Origin: Butyricicoccus pullicaecorum DSM 23266
GTDB taxonomy: Bacteria > Bacillota > Clostridia > Oscillospirales > Butyricicoccaceae
DNA length: 64,000 nucleotides
Assembly (NCBI RefSeq): GCF_900167005.1
Contig: NZ_FUXW01000007.1
Coordinates: 1 to 64,000 of the forward strand
Reading direction: 5' to 3'
The first letter of the stretch is position 1; each line of letters begins with the position of its first letter. The position numbers and the translations under genes were made by a program. This document shows positions 24,085 to 33,200 of this stretch, in pieces. The notes beneath the pieces are model-generated. The model made no database searches. It was given only the letters and a program-made list of their open reading frames with translations, and had not been told where the DNA came from.

Positions 24085-24870
24085 ATGAAATTCATGCGCT
24101 CTGCTTGCATTGAACCGATGTATTATGAGATTCCGTTTCTGGATCGCTTCCAGGCGGCAAAGGACGACGGATTTGAGTACGTAGAGTTCTGGAGCTGGAC
24201 AGACAAGGATTTGGATGCAGTCAAGGCTGCGGCAGAAAAGGCAGGCATCGGAATTTCCGGTTTCAATGGAGACGCTGACTATTCGCTGATTGATCCCACC
24301 CACAAGGAGAAGTATCTGGACTTTTTGCGCCAGTCGGTTGCAGCAGCGCAGAAGATCGGTGCAAAGTCGGTCACCATCCATTCCAACGCACTCGGTGACG
24401 GCGGCATCGTGGTCAATCACTATGACGATCTGAGTGATACGGTGAAGCTGTGCTCGATGTACGACATGCTGCTCGAGTGCGCCAAGATTGCCGAAGAGAG
24501 CGGCATTGCCATGAATCTCGAACCCCTTAACATCACGACCGATCACGTCGGAAACTTCCTCGCACACACCCAGATGGCTGCAGAGATGACGCGCCTCATC
24601 GGCTCGCCCATGCTCAAGGTGCTCTATGACGTCTATCACATGCAGCTCAACGAAGGCAGTCTGTGTGACACCATCCGCACGTATGCCGATCAGCTGGGAC
24701 ATATCCATGTTGCCGACGCACCCGGCCGCCATGAACCGGGAACGGGAGAGATCAACTATCATAATGTATTCCAGTGCCTCGAAGAGGTAGGATACACCGG
24801 CCGCATTGGCTTTGAACTGATGCCCAAGACCTCGACCGCTGAGGCCGTCAAGGCGATTATGTCTTACTAA
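24085..24870 (+). CDS. TIM-barrel isomerase, hydroxypyruvate isomerase-like
   Basis: A 261-residue AP-endonuclease-2-type TIM barrel of the sugar phosphate isomerase/epimerase superfamily. Metal ligands are probably the glutamate in MNLEPLN (about 152), aspartate in VLYDVYHMQ (about 189), histidine in HIHVADAPGRHEPGTGEINY and glutamate in IGFELMP near the C terminus. The DAPGRHEPGTGEINY stretch is the mark of Hyi-like enzymes, which interconvert hydroxypyruvate and tartronate semialdehyde or ketose pairs. The ribosome binding site is TTGAGGAGG. Single gene, likely controlled by the divergent LacI regulator. Substrate not determined. Confidence 0.87.
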   Translation: MKFMRSACIEPMYYEIPFLDRFQAAKDDGFEYVEFWSWTDKDLDAVKAAAEKAGIGISGFNGDADYSLIDPTHKEKYLDFLRQSVAAAQKIGAKSVTIHSNALGDGGIVVNHYDDLSDTVKLCSMYDMLLECAKIAEESGIAMNLEPLNITTDHVGNFLAHTQMAAEMTRLIGSPMLKVLYDVYHMQLNEGSLCDTIRTYADQLGHIHVADAPGRHEPGTGEINYHNVFQCLEEVGYTGRIGFELMPKTSTAEAVKAIMSY

Positions 24871-24875
24871 TGTAA

Positions 24876-24914
24876 AAACAACAGGCAGACACGTTTGTGC
24901 CTGCCTGTTTTATT
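24876..24914. terminator. Bidirectional terminator
   Basis: AACAGGCAG/CTGCCTGTT stem with T-rich ends, between the isomerase and the convergent hemerythrin gene. Confidence 0.86.
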
Positions 24915-25407
24915 ATGCGTGATTCCATTCAGATTGAAACTGTGCTTCCAGCTTGCGCATGGTGTCGGGAGACAGTGCACGCTCAGCAAAGGGATAGATT
25001 GCACCGTTTTCCTTCTCAATGTGGCGGCGCAGCAGATGAACATAGTCCATCGCCTGCGAGAGGATTTCCAGCTTAAGTGCAGGAGAACGGTCGGTCTCGT
25101 AGGCATTGACCGCGGTTTCCAGCTCCATGACATACAGTCGGGCTTGATCGTGCTCGACCAGCATGCCATGTCGGATGAGATTTTCAGCCACCTGGCCAAG
25201 TTCGTCCAGCATCGCGCGGAACAGCAAATCTTCTTCTTTCTTGTGGTGCGTCGCATCGGCATAGGTGCGGATATATGCGATATCAGCCCGGAAGCTGTCG
25301 GCATCAAATATGTTATGCTCCATCAGATCGATGCACTTCTGGGTCATCTGTTCGGTGAATGCCCAGATTTCGTCGTGCTCTTTATATAAGGTTTCCATCA
25401 AAGTCAT
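24913..25407 (-). CDS. Hemerythrin domain-containing protein
   Basis: A 164-residue four-helix protein. Candidate di-iron ligands are KEHDEIWAF (His10), DATHHKKEEDLLF (His54, Glu58), HGMLVEHDQ and RRHIEKENGAIYPFA near 127-138. This is the layout of bacterial hemerythrins/YtfE-like proteins that bind oxygen or nitric oxide or help repair iron centres. It is the last gene of the hcp operon, starting 4 bp after the unknown gene, with an AGGAGG ribosome binding site. A role in nitrosative or oxidative stress defence is inferred from the neighbours. Confidence 0.9.
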   Translation of the reverse strand: MTLMETLYKEHDEIWAFTEQMTQKCIDLMEHNIFDADSFRADIAYIRTYADATHHKKEEDLLFRAMLDELGQVAENLIRHGMLVEHDQARLYVMELETAVNAYETDRSPALKLEILSQAMDYVHLLRRHIEKENGAIYPFAERALSPDTMRKLEAQFQSEWNHA

Positions 25408-25411
25408 GGTG

Positions 25412-25990
25412 TTAGCCCTCCTGGGTCAAGCGGAAAGTGTTGTCATTGAGCATTTCCAGACGCAGGTGCAGCTTGGTGCAAAATCCCTGCATCCAGTGGA
25501 TGCGCAGCGTCCAGTAATCGGGTGTCGGGTGCTGACCGTGCACACTCCAGATGACTTCGTCCGGTTCGGTCTGCAAGAACTGCACGCCGCCGTCGCACGG
25601 CATACCGTCCAGCCAGTACGTGTCCATGGTTTGCCACGCGGCGACACAGGATTCGGTCGTTTGCGGTGCGGCCTGTGCACCCTGATTTTCCATCAGCGTG
25701 CACAAGTCCTGGATATGTGCCGCATCGGATGCGATTGCATGAGTCACGGCGAACGCCAGACGGCGCTCGGCCTGATCGACCAGACCGCTCAGCGAGGCGT
25801 GAATTTGCGACAGGTCAATGACCTGCTCGAGCGTACCCGACGGTGCGGGCAATGAAGCCCGCAGGTCGGTCAGCAGGGCACTTGTCCAGCTCTGCGCATC
25901 GGAAAAGGCGGCGATGGTATCGGCCAGTGCGTTCACCGCCTGCACCTTGCCATACATTCTGGCGTGAATGGGTCCTAAAAATGCACTCAT
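25412..25990 (-). CDS. Uncharacterised protein of the hcp operon
   Basis: A 192-residue cytosolic protein starting MSAFLGPIHARMYGKVQAVNALADTIA, a beginning that I recall from unannotated proteins next to hcp or hemerythrin genes in anaerobes. Residues 1-115 are helical with a possible heme- or metal-binding His9. A cysteine in ESCVAAW and a DGMPCDGG loop lie in the middle. The C-terminal 70 residues alternate polar and aromatic, as in a beta sheet (WSVHGQHPTPDYWTLRIHWMQGF). No named domain is recognised. It is 17 bp after hcp and 4 bp before hemerythrin, so it should share their stress function. Confidence 0.8.
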   Translation of the reverse strand: MSAFLGPIHARMYGKVQAVNALADTIAAFSDAQSWTSALLTDLRASLPAPSGTLEQVIDLSQIHASLSGLVDQAERRLAFAVTHAIASDAAHIQDLCTLMENQGAQAAPQTTESCVAAWQTMDTYWLDGMPCDGGVQFLQTEPDEVIWSVHGQHPTPDYWTLRIHWMQGFCTKLHLRLEMLNDNTFRLTQEG

Positions 25991-26007
25991 CGTGTTTTCC
26001 CTCGCAA

Positions 26008-27834
26008 TCAGTCATTGAGCATGGACAGAACATCCTCGATGTTCAGACCGTGCACCATGCATGCATCCTTGAGCGACTCCATCTGTGCCGACGGGCAGCC
26101 CAGACAGTGCATACCGCACGACATGAGCACTTCGGCAGCCTTGGGATGGGTCTTCAGGATGTCACCGACGTGCATGTCGGCATGAATTTTGGTCGGTACT
26201 GCGTCGCCAAAGAACAGACGCAGATCGTCTTCGACCGTGGTGATGCCTGCGATGCCGAAGTTTTCGACCAGAACCTTGGCGACATTCTCGGACAGGAACG
26301 CGGGCAGGGTGGGGCCGAGGTGGATGTTCTTGACACCCAGATGCAGCAGAGCCAGCAGGACGATGACCGCCTTCTGCTCGTACCATGCAATGTTGTAGAC
26401 GATGGGCAGATCGTTGATGTCGTCCAAGCCAAATACTTCCTTGAGCTTGAGTGCGATGACTGCGAGCGAGTAGGAGTCGTTGCACTGACCGGCATCCAGA
26501 ACGCGCGGAATACCGCCGATATCGCCCAGATCGAGCTTGTTGTACTTGTACTTTGCGCAGCCGGCGGTCAGGATCACGGTGTCCTTGGGCAGCGCCTTGG
26601 CAAAGTCGGTGTAGTAGTTTCTGGACTTTGCACGGCCATCGCAGCCTGCCATGACGACGAACTTCTTGATGGCACCCGACTTGACCGCATCGACGACCTT
26701 ATCTGCCAGTGCAAGCACCTGATTGTGTGCGAAACCGCCGACGATTTCACCGGTTTCCAGCTCGGTCGGAGACGGGCAGCGCTTGGCGTGTGCAATGAGC
26801 GCAGAGAAGTCCTTGTGACCGTTTTCGTCTGCCTCGATGTGCGCACAGCCCGGGAAACCGACTGCACCGGTGGTGTAAACGCGGTCGCGGTAGCTGTCCT
26901 TGGGCGGTACCAGACAGTTGGTGGTGAGCAGGATGGGGCCGCCGAACGCCTCAAACTCTTCCTTCTGCTTCCACCATGCGTTGCCGTAGTTGCCGACAAA
27001 GTGCGGATACTTCTTAAATGCCGGGTAATAGTGTGCAGGCAGCATTTCAGAGTGAGTGTATACGTCCACGCCGGTGCCTGCGGTCTGCTCGAGCAGCATT
27101 TCCAGATCGTGCAGATCGTGACCGGAAATCAGAATGCCCGGATTGCTGCGCACACCCAGATTGACCTTGGTAATCTCGGGGTTACCGTATGCCGAGGTGT
27201 TGGCTTCGTCCAGTGCAGCCATCGCGTCCACGCCGTACTTACCGGTCTCCAGCGTCAGTGCGATCAGATCATTTACCGACAGGCTGTCATCACGGGTCTT
27301 GGCGAGTGCCTGCTGCAAGAAGGCATCGACCGAGGCAACGCGCTTGCCGTAAGCGTTAATGTGGTGGTTGTATGCTGCCATACCCTTGAGGCCGTAGGTG
27401 ATCAGCTCGCGCAGGCTGCGCACGTCTGCGTCGTCGGTTGCCAGAACGCCGACGGTCTTTGCACGTGCGTCCCAGTCACCCGAGCCGTCCCACAGTGCAT
27501 TCTCGGGCAGACCGGATGCATCGCTCAGCTGTGCACGCAGCGCCTGGGTGTGTTCGATGGTCTGGGAAATGCGTGCGCGGATGGCATCGTTATCGAAATT
27601 TGCATTGGTGATGGTCACGAACAGGTTCTCGGTGACCAGCGTGTCGATCACGTCGGATACCGGCTTGCCCTCGGCGCGCAGACGTGCGGTCACAGCGCAC
27701 AGACCGCGAGTCACGTCGATCAGCAGGTCCTGCAGATTTGCAGTCTCGGCGGTCTTGCCGCATACACCGGCACGGGTACAGCCCGAGCAGCCTGCGGTTT
27801 CCTGACACTGGTAGCAAAACATCGTATTTTCCAT
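26008..27834 (-). CDS. hcp: Hybrid cluster protein (hydroxylamine/NO reductase) fused to DUF1858
   Basis: A 608-residue protein, longer than the usual 540-550. The N-terminal cluster ligands are Cys7, Cys10, Cys19 and Cys25 (C-X2-C-X8-C-X5-C). The Fe-S-O hybrid-cluster domain follows with [40 protein letters not shown] and GQCNDSYS. After residue 550 it carries an extra DUF1858 domain ([24 protein letters not shown]...), a redox/Fe-S-associated module normally separate. Hcp reduces nitric oxide to N2O, or hydroxylamine. It is the first gene of an operon with hemerythrin. Ribosome binding site ATAAGGAG. Confidence 0.95.
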   Translation of the reverse strand: MENTMFCYQCQETAGCSGCTRAGVCGKTAETANLQDLLIDVTRGLCAVTARLRAEGKPVSDVIDTLVTENLFVTITNANFDNDAIRARISQTIEHTQALRAQLSDASGLPENALWDGSGDWDARAKTVGVLATDDADVRSLRELITYGLKGMAAYNHHINAYGKRVASVDAFLQQALAKTRDDSLSVNDLIALTLETGKYGVDAMAALDEANTSAYGNPEITKVNLGVRSNPGILISGHDLHDLEMLLEQTAGTGVDVYTHSEMLPAHYYPAFKKYPHFVGNYGNAWWKQKEEFEAFGGPILLTTNCLVPPKDSYRDRVYTTGAVGFPGCAHIEADENGHKDFSALIAHAKRCPSPTELETGEIVGGFAHNQVLALADKVVDAVKSGAIKKFVVMAGCDGRAKSRNYYTDFAKALPKDTVILTAGCAKYKYNKLDLGDIGGIPRVLDAGQCNDSYSLAVIALKLKEVFGLDDINDLPIVYNIAWYEQKAVIVLLALLHLGVKNIHLGPTLPAFLSENVAKVLVENFGIAGITTVEDDLRLFFGDAVPTKIHADMHVGDILKTHPKAAEVLMSCGMHCLGCPSAQMESLKDACMVHGLNIEDVLSMLND

Positions 27835-27896
27835 ATTTGAAAACTCCTTATTTCTCGATCGGTTGGTTGAGGTTTGGTGGCTTATCTTACTGTTTG

Positions 27897-27929
27897 GGAC
27901 GATCTCTCGTCCTGACAGAGCAGATTATA
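27897..27929 (-). promoter_or_regulatory. hcp promoter with a perfect palindrome
   Basis: Minus strand TATAAT (27929-27924) with a weak -35 box. About 11 bp further comes the perfect inverted repeat GGACGATCTCTCGTCC (27897-27912), at about +5 to +20, a position suited to a repressor. It is not a textbook FNR, NsrR or Rex box. Confidence 0.55.
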
Positions 27930-27943
27930 CGGCAAAAATAAAA

Positions 27944-27975
27944 GACTGTACGTTGGAAATACAACGCACAGTCAA
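27944..27975 (-). terminator. Terminator of the NapH-like gene
   Basis: GACTGT...ACAGTC stem with an inner CGTT/AACG stem, followed on the minus strand by CTTTTATTTTT. Confidence 0.82.
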
Positions 27976-27993
27976 AAGATCGAAAAAATTTTT

Positions 27994-28584
27994 TTATTTT
28001 GCCTCACCGCGATGGCGCAGCTGGCAGATGCCTTGGGTCATTGTGCCCATCGGACAGTACACGCACCACGAACGGGGCTTGAACAGCGCCATGGTGATGA
28101 GTCCGAGTACGGTAGAGGTCAGCATGACACTGTAAAAACCGAACGCGAACTGCGCAACCCACGGGGTGACCGATGCCGCAGACGAGGCAGCAAAGTGCCA
28201 GGGCAGACGGAATGTCCACAGCAGCGTGACCACTTCGCGCAGGCTGGATGCACCGGCTGCGACCAGATAGGTGGTAAACAGCATGTTGAGGAACATGGCG
28301 AGGAAGAAAATCAAAAATCCATAGCGGAACCATTTCTGCTTGAGGAAGCGCGGTACCGGACGGTTGCGGGACAGACGCAGGCGTTCCCCGAGCAGCTGAA
28401 AGAGCTGACCGCGTCCGCAGTAGCGGTTGCAGTACGCCTTGTTTCCGCTGATGATTGCGATGGCAAGCGGGACGAAAAAGCAGATGAGACCTAGCCATGC
28501 AAATAGGATGTTGAAAAATCCCAAAATTAAGTAGAGTGCAGACACAATCCACAGGTAGTCATACCATTTTTTTGCTTTTTTCAC
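27994..28584 (-). CDS. NapH/NosR-like membrane 4Fe-4S protein
   Basis: A 196-residue membrane protein with about five hydrophobic helices. Cysteines lie in NKAYCNRYCGRGQLF near residue 55 and WCVYCPMGTMTQGIC near 175, as in the polyferredoxin domain of NapH/NosR/RdxA proteins that pass electrons from membrane carriers to redox partners. It begins with GTG at 28584, overlapping the ferredoxin stop (GTGA), with AGGAGGAG in front. No N-terminal FMN domain is present. With the upstream ferredoxin it makes a two-gene electron-transfer unit. The electron acceptor is unknown; Hcp next door is a candidate. Confidence 0.85.
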   Translation of the reverse strand: MKKAKKWYDYLWIVSALYLILGFFNILFAWLGLICFFVPLAIAIISGNKAYCNRYCGRGQLFQLLGERLRLSRNRPVPRFLKQKWFRYGFLIFFLAMFLNMLFTTYLVAAGASSLREVVTLLWTFRLPWHFAASSAASVTPWVAQFAFGFYSVMLTSTVLGLITMALFKPRSWCVYCPMGTMTQGICQLRHRGEAK

Positions 28585-28781
28585 GGTGTCTCCTCCTGCA
28601 TGATCTCGATGACCGATGCCGGGCAGGCTTTGGCGCATAAACCGCAGCCCACACACTGCGTGCGCGCAACCTCGGCAAAGATGCCCTTGGGGACGGTGAT
28701 TGCCTGACGGGGACAGACCTTCACACAGCATCCGCAGGCAACGCAAAGTGCGGTGTCCACCACCGCAAAACGTTTTTTCAT
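28581..28781 (-). CDS. 2x[4Fe-4S] ferredoxin
   Basis: A 66-residue bacterial-type ferredoxin with two complete motifs: CVACGCCVKVCP (residues 12-23) and CVGCGLCAKACP (residues 43-54). Small soluble electron carrier. Its gene overlaps the NapH-like membrane protein gene, so translation is coupled and the two proteins probably exchange electrons. Start at 28781 follows a GAGGAGAA ribosome binding site. A longer in-frame reading to 28880 lacks a ribosome binding site and is rejected. Confidence 0.93.
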   Translation of the reverse strand: MKKRFAVVDTALCVACGCCVKVCPRQAITVPKGIFAEVARTQCVGCGLCAKACPASVIEIMQEETP

Positions 28782-28862
28782 CGTTTGGTTTCTCCTCTCG
28801 ATTGGTCTGTAAGGAGTATAGCAGATTGCAGGTTGAGATTCCGTGACCCGGTCACAGAACAA

Positions 28863-28892
28863 AAACACGCCTCCGGTCATACCGAAGGCGTA
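28863..28892 (-). terminator. Terminator of the sigma factor gene
   Basis: Minus strand CGCCTTCGG/CCGGAGGCG stem then GTTTTTG. Confidence 0.78.
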
Positions 28893-28895
28893 CAG

Positions 28896-29420
28896 TTAAA
28901 AGTGTCTGCGGATTTCCTGTTTTAAACGGTGTTTGGTGCGCGAAGCGCGGATTTTTGCTGCGCCAAGCGAGATACCCATATCGTCTGCAATGGTGCGGAA
29001 AGGTTCGTTTTCCACATAAGCTCGGCGCAATAGCTCGAGATCTTCGTATGGTACTACACCGTCATAGAGCGTGTGAAGGTCGATCAAATCGTCCATCCAG
29101 TAGGCAGCTTCCTGCTCAATGGCTTCCAGCGTGAGGTGTCCTTTTTCGCGGCGGCGTTTGCAGAACACAATCAGTACTTTACAATATAAGGTACGGCATA
29201 ACCAACTGCTGGGATTTGCGCAGGCCAGCAGCTGATCGGATTTTTGACAGGCAGACAGAAACACCTGCTGCACGATCTCCTCAGCGGATTCCGGGTCGTG
29301 TACCAGACGCAGAGCCATTTGCTGCAATTGCTCTGCCTGCGCGTTCCAGATTTGTTCTACCTGTATTTTTTGCGATTGGTTCAAATACCATCCATCTCCC
29401 CGTGTGGACGGATGTGCCAT
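28896..29420 (-). CDS. Sigma-70 family RNA polymerase sigma factor (ECF-like)
   Basis: A 174-residue sigma factor. Region 2 spans residues 20-80 (RLVHDPESAEEIVQQVFLSACQKSD...NPSSWLCRTLYCKVLIVFCKRRREK). Region 4 spans 120-170, with a helix-turn-helix at FRTIADDMGISLGAAKIRASRTKHRLKQ. There is no sigma-1.1 or region 3, as in the ECF group. The ATG at 29420 has only a weak ribosome binding site; TTG at 29384 has GGGGAG in front and may be the real start. No anti-sigma gene adjoins it, which is unusual. Target genes are unknown. Confidence 0.85.
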   Translation of the reverse strand: MAHPSTRGDGWYLNQSQKIQVEQIWNAQAEQLQQMALRLVHDPESAEEIVQQVFLSACQKSDQLLACANPSSWLCRTLYCKVLIVFCKRRREKGHLTLEAIEQEAAYWMDDLIDLHTLYDGVVPYEDLELLRRAYVENEPFRTIADDMGISLGAAKIRASRTKHRLKQEIRRHF

Positions 29421-29656
29421 TTGTCCCCGTGCTGTTCCGTCCTGTTTCTATCTGTTATCATGGAAATTGTACTTGTCGGATTTTCGCATTTCTCGACAAA
29501 ATTCGAGTTGTATCGATATAATACGCTTGGTTTTTTTGACTTCTGCTGCATTATATCATATTTTGATTGCGCTGTCTTTCGTATTTTTTCACCAACATAT
29601 TGGCATATTGTTTTCCTTTTTCATCGGAAACGTTATGAAAGCCTTTTCACTGTCAC

Positions 29657-29685
29657 TTGACAAACCGAAAGACAGGTGGTTTAAT
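29657..29685 (+). promoter_or_regulatory. Sigma-A promoter of moaC
   Basis: TTGACA, 17 bp, TTTAAT. The rest of 29,421-29,717 is AT-rich with no gene seen. It contains a CTCGACAAAATTCGAG inverted repeat at 29493-29508 in the region expected to hold the sigma gene promoter. Confidence 0.75.
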
Positions 29686-29717
29686 GGTACAAATACGATC
29701 AAAAGGAGCGATTTGCC

Positions 29718-30191
29718 TTGTCTCTGACACATATTGATGACAACGGCGCGGCGCGTATGGTAGACGTTGGAGAAAAGGAAGTGACCCGGCGTTCGGCTTC
29801 GGCGCAGGCGGTTGTGTCCATGCAGCCTGAAACGTTGTCCCTGATTTTGTCGGGCGGTATGCCCAAGGGAGATGTGTTCGCCTGTGCGCGTATTGCCGGA
29901 ATTATGGCTGCAAAGCGTACTTGGGAGCTCATTCCGATGTGCCACCCATTGCCCATCGAGGGCATTGAAATGGAGATTACTCCGATTTCAGACACCGATG
30001 TGCGCATCGTTTCGACGCTGCGCTGCACGCATAAGACCGGCATTGAAATGGAAGCATTGACGGCGGCTTCGGTCGCAGCGCTTACGCTCTATGATATGTG
30101 TAAGGCGGTTGACCGCGGTATGGTCATTCGGGATGTCATGCTGCTGCGCAAGAGCGGCGGAAAATCGGGCGATTTTTGCCGGGAAGTGTGA
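29718..30191 (+). CDS. moaC: Cyclic pyranopterin monophosphate synthase MoaC
   Basis: A 157-residue cytosolic enzyme turning the MoaA product 3',8-cyclo-GTP into cyclic pyranopterin monophosphate, an early step of molybdenum cofactor synthesis. Signatures: [17 protein letters not shown] near the start, [34 protein letters not shown] and [25 protein letters not shown]. Full length. TTG at 29718 is the start, with AAGGAG 10 nt upstream and no ATG nearby. It stands alone: no moaA, moaE, mogA or molybdate transporter gene is in the window. Confidence 0.95.
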   Translation: MSLTHIDDNGAARMVDVGEKEVTRRSASAQAVVSMQPETLSLILSGGMPKGDVFACARIAGIMAAKRTWELIPMCHPLPIEGIEMEITPISDTDVRIVSTLRCTHKTGIEMEALTAASVAALTLYDMCKAVDRGMVIRDVMLLRKSGGKSGDFCREV

Positions 30192-30193
30192 GT

Positions 30194-30228
30194 AAAAAAC
30201 AGCGTCAACATGGTTGACGCTGTTTTTT
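30194..30228. terminator. Bidirectional terminator
   Basis: AAAACAGCGTCAAC/GTTGACGCTGTTTT stem, 3-nt loop, between moaC (+) and the SLH protein gene (-). Confidence 0.9.
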
Positions 30229-30242
30229 GTATGCAGGATATT

Positions 30243-33200
30243 TTATTGTGACAGACGCATGAGCAGCGCTGCGGTTTCGGCACGTGTCACCGCTGCGAGC
30301 GGGGTACAAGTGCCCTCTGCGTTGCCGTACAGAATGCCCGACTGATATGCCCAGCACATCGCCGGACGCGCCCAGTCGGAAACCGAGGAAAAGTCCGAGA
30401 AGGGAAGTGTGGTCTGTATAATGGGTGGCATGCCGCAGAAGCGATAGAGCAGAGCAATACATTCTTCACGGGTAACGGTGTCGTAAGGACGGAATCGACC
30501 GTCTGGTTCACCGATGGCAATGCCGGCAGCTCGTGCCCAGATGGAAGCCGAATAGTATGCACTGTCAGACGGAATGTCGGTAAATGCCGGAGCCCAAGCG
30601 GTCGGCTCACCAGCCATGCGATAGAGCGCCGTGATGAGATCGCCGCGTGCGGCCGGAAGATCGGGACAGAATTGCCCAATGAGCAGCGGCGTCATGAAGC
30701 CTTGTTCAACCGCTTGCAGGACAGCCTCTTGATACCATGCATCGTCCGCCACATCGGAAGGCAACGTGGGCTCATCATCCGGGACAATTTCCGAGTCTGT
30801 CTCCGTGCGCACGAAACGTGCGGTGACACGGACGTTGGATGCGGGCATGGTGAAGCGCAAGGTGTCGCCGGATAAATCAAAATCAATCGAGCGGCCGCGC
30901 GCATCCAGCACGTCCAACGTGTCTAATTGGTAGTCATCATCAGGAAGTACCGTGATTTTGACGGTTTCACCTTGTATGGCTTCGGATGGTGTGCGGAGAC
31001 GCAATGTTCCGTGCGTGTTTGCACGCAACGTGATTGTGTAATATGTCTCCTCCGGCTCGGTTGGTTCTTCAGGTTCGGTCGGTGGGTCGGGTTCTTCCGG
31101 GTCTGTTGACCCATCAGACTGTGACAGTGTTAGCTTGATCGTGCCCAATTCCGAGAGCGTTACGTATGCATATTTTTCCACTGAGTACTCAGGAAACAAA
31201 GTTGTGGTTGCCTGGTTGATAGTGGCCTGTACAGATTCGCAATCCTGCGTGGGAAGCGGCAGACGATAGGTACCGTCACCAGCTACGACCGTTCCCTGAT
31301 CGGTGCGCAATTCGGTTTCAAATGTGAGCGATTGCACCTGTTCTTGACTGTCAAATTCCCACTCCGTCAGCGTGCTGTGAACAGAAATTGTCTGCTCGGG
31401 ATCGATTTCTGTGCCGTCGACCGATATGCCGCAAATGGGTTGATTGGCAGCTGTATTCTGTGTCATCAGCGTGCGCAAGGCATCGCTGCCCGGAGGATCG
31501 AGCGTTTGGGACAATGTAACGGTGCTGTTTGTGGTGTTGCATTCAATCCCTGCCCAGTAGACGTGCCAGGCAAGCTCCATGCGGGATTGCTGAACTGGAG
31601 AAGCCGATAAAATAGCATCGCGCTGTGCGTCTGTGGTGCTCTGTGATAAGCGGGTGCAGAGTGCACGCAGTTCTTCTGCGTAGGAGGTGAGTGCATTGCC
31701 GTTCGTCAGTGGATCAAATGTTTCCAGCGTACAGCCCGGAATGGCTTGGGACAGAATGTTCTGTATTTCGGTGATAAAGTAATCGATTTCCTGCGCTGCT
31801 TGATCGTCGGGAACCTGTGTATATACCAGCTCGGTAAGGTCTGCATCGGCATATAAAGGAGAGGTCATGGCACTTGCCGGCGGCGATTGCGTGCCCCAAT
31901 AATTGCGCGAGAGGTCACAGTCTGCCACGCAGTCGACCGCACTGTTTGACAGATCCAGTTCGTGAATAACGGTACCGGGAGCACGGAGGGCAAGAGAGCC
32001 GGAAAAGGAAGCATGCTCACCGAGGATGGTTACTGGTACCTGCAAGTCAATTGCACCGCTGACGGCTCCGCGCAGCGTCACGGTATCTCCAGCTTGCCAT
32101 ACAGGTGCGGCGGTGGACAGTGAGGTGGATGCGTTGCGCAGACGATCATCAGCGTCGTACCAGACGATTGGAAAGGCGGATAAGTCTACACTATCATCTG
32201 CGGATACGTGGATTTGTGTGGAAAGCTTGTCCTTTGCATGAATCAAGTCCACCATGTCCGATGCGATGGACACGGTGGAATGGTCGCCAATGGATATGTC
32301 ATTTTGTGCGTTTTGAATGGAAAATACACAGGAAAACGGTGATTCTGAACCGCTTTCAAGGCTTGTATCTACAATCGAACACGTGTTATCTTGTGCGGTT
32401 TGCTCTAAAAACAGTAAGCCGGAAAATTTGTTTGCGTTGGTCTGTTCGTCATTCAAAGTACAGTCAGAGATTTCGTATGAGCCGTCGGAAGCGCAGATAT
32501 AAAGAGGCGTAGCTGCATATAGTTGACAGTTGCTAAGCGTAGTTTGAAGACCGGTCTGCGATTCACCACTTGCAAGCGCGGTAAAAGAAGCTTCAAGCGT
32601 ACAACTGTCTGCCGCGATTTCGACTGAGCCGCTTGCATCTGCATGGATGGCAGCACCACTAGATACGGAATTGGATTGCGGCGTGATGCGAATGTCTGAC
32701 TCGGATAGAGAAAGAGTGCTGTCTGAGCAGTCTCCGGTTAGCAGAATACCGGTTGAGTGATCGATAGAGCTTGTAAATTTGCAGCGCTCCAGAGTTAGAG
32801 AACTATTTTGTGCCGAAAACGTGAGAAGTTCGGTGCTGGGAGGGGGGCGTGAAATATCGGGGCAGTCAATAACAACGTTACTGAGTTCATATTGAGCATG
32901 CTCACCGGCCAGTGTAAAGGGAGTATCGGAACGTGCATTTCGGTTCATCAGTATGCTCAGGTTGCATAGCGTCAGATCACCCGACGCTTGCAAACACGCT
33001 GTACTGCTAAGCGTCAGCTGATAATGATAACCGTCAAGCGTGACGCCAGACGGAAAGATGATCGTTTCACTGACGGTACAGTCGGAAAGCAGTTCGATGA
33101 CATCACCCTCTTGTGCCTGTGCCACTGCATCGGAAAGCGTGGAAAAAAGCTGATCTCCAATTTTGACTGAGGCCTGCGCAGCAGATGCAGGGAACAGGGA

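Noticed and set aside
25843-27840. A 665-codon + strand frame opposite hcp
   Set aside because: Shadow frame; hcp has all cluster ligands, a ribosome binding site and operon context.
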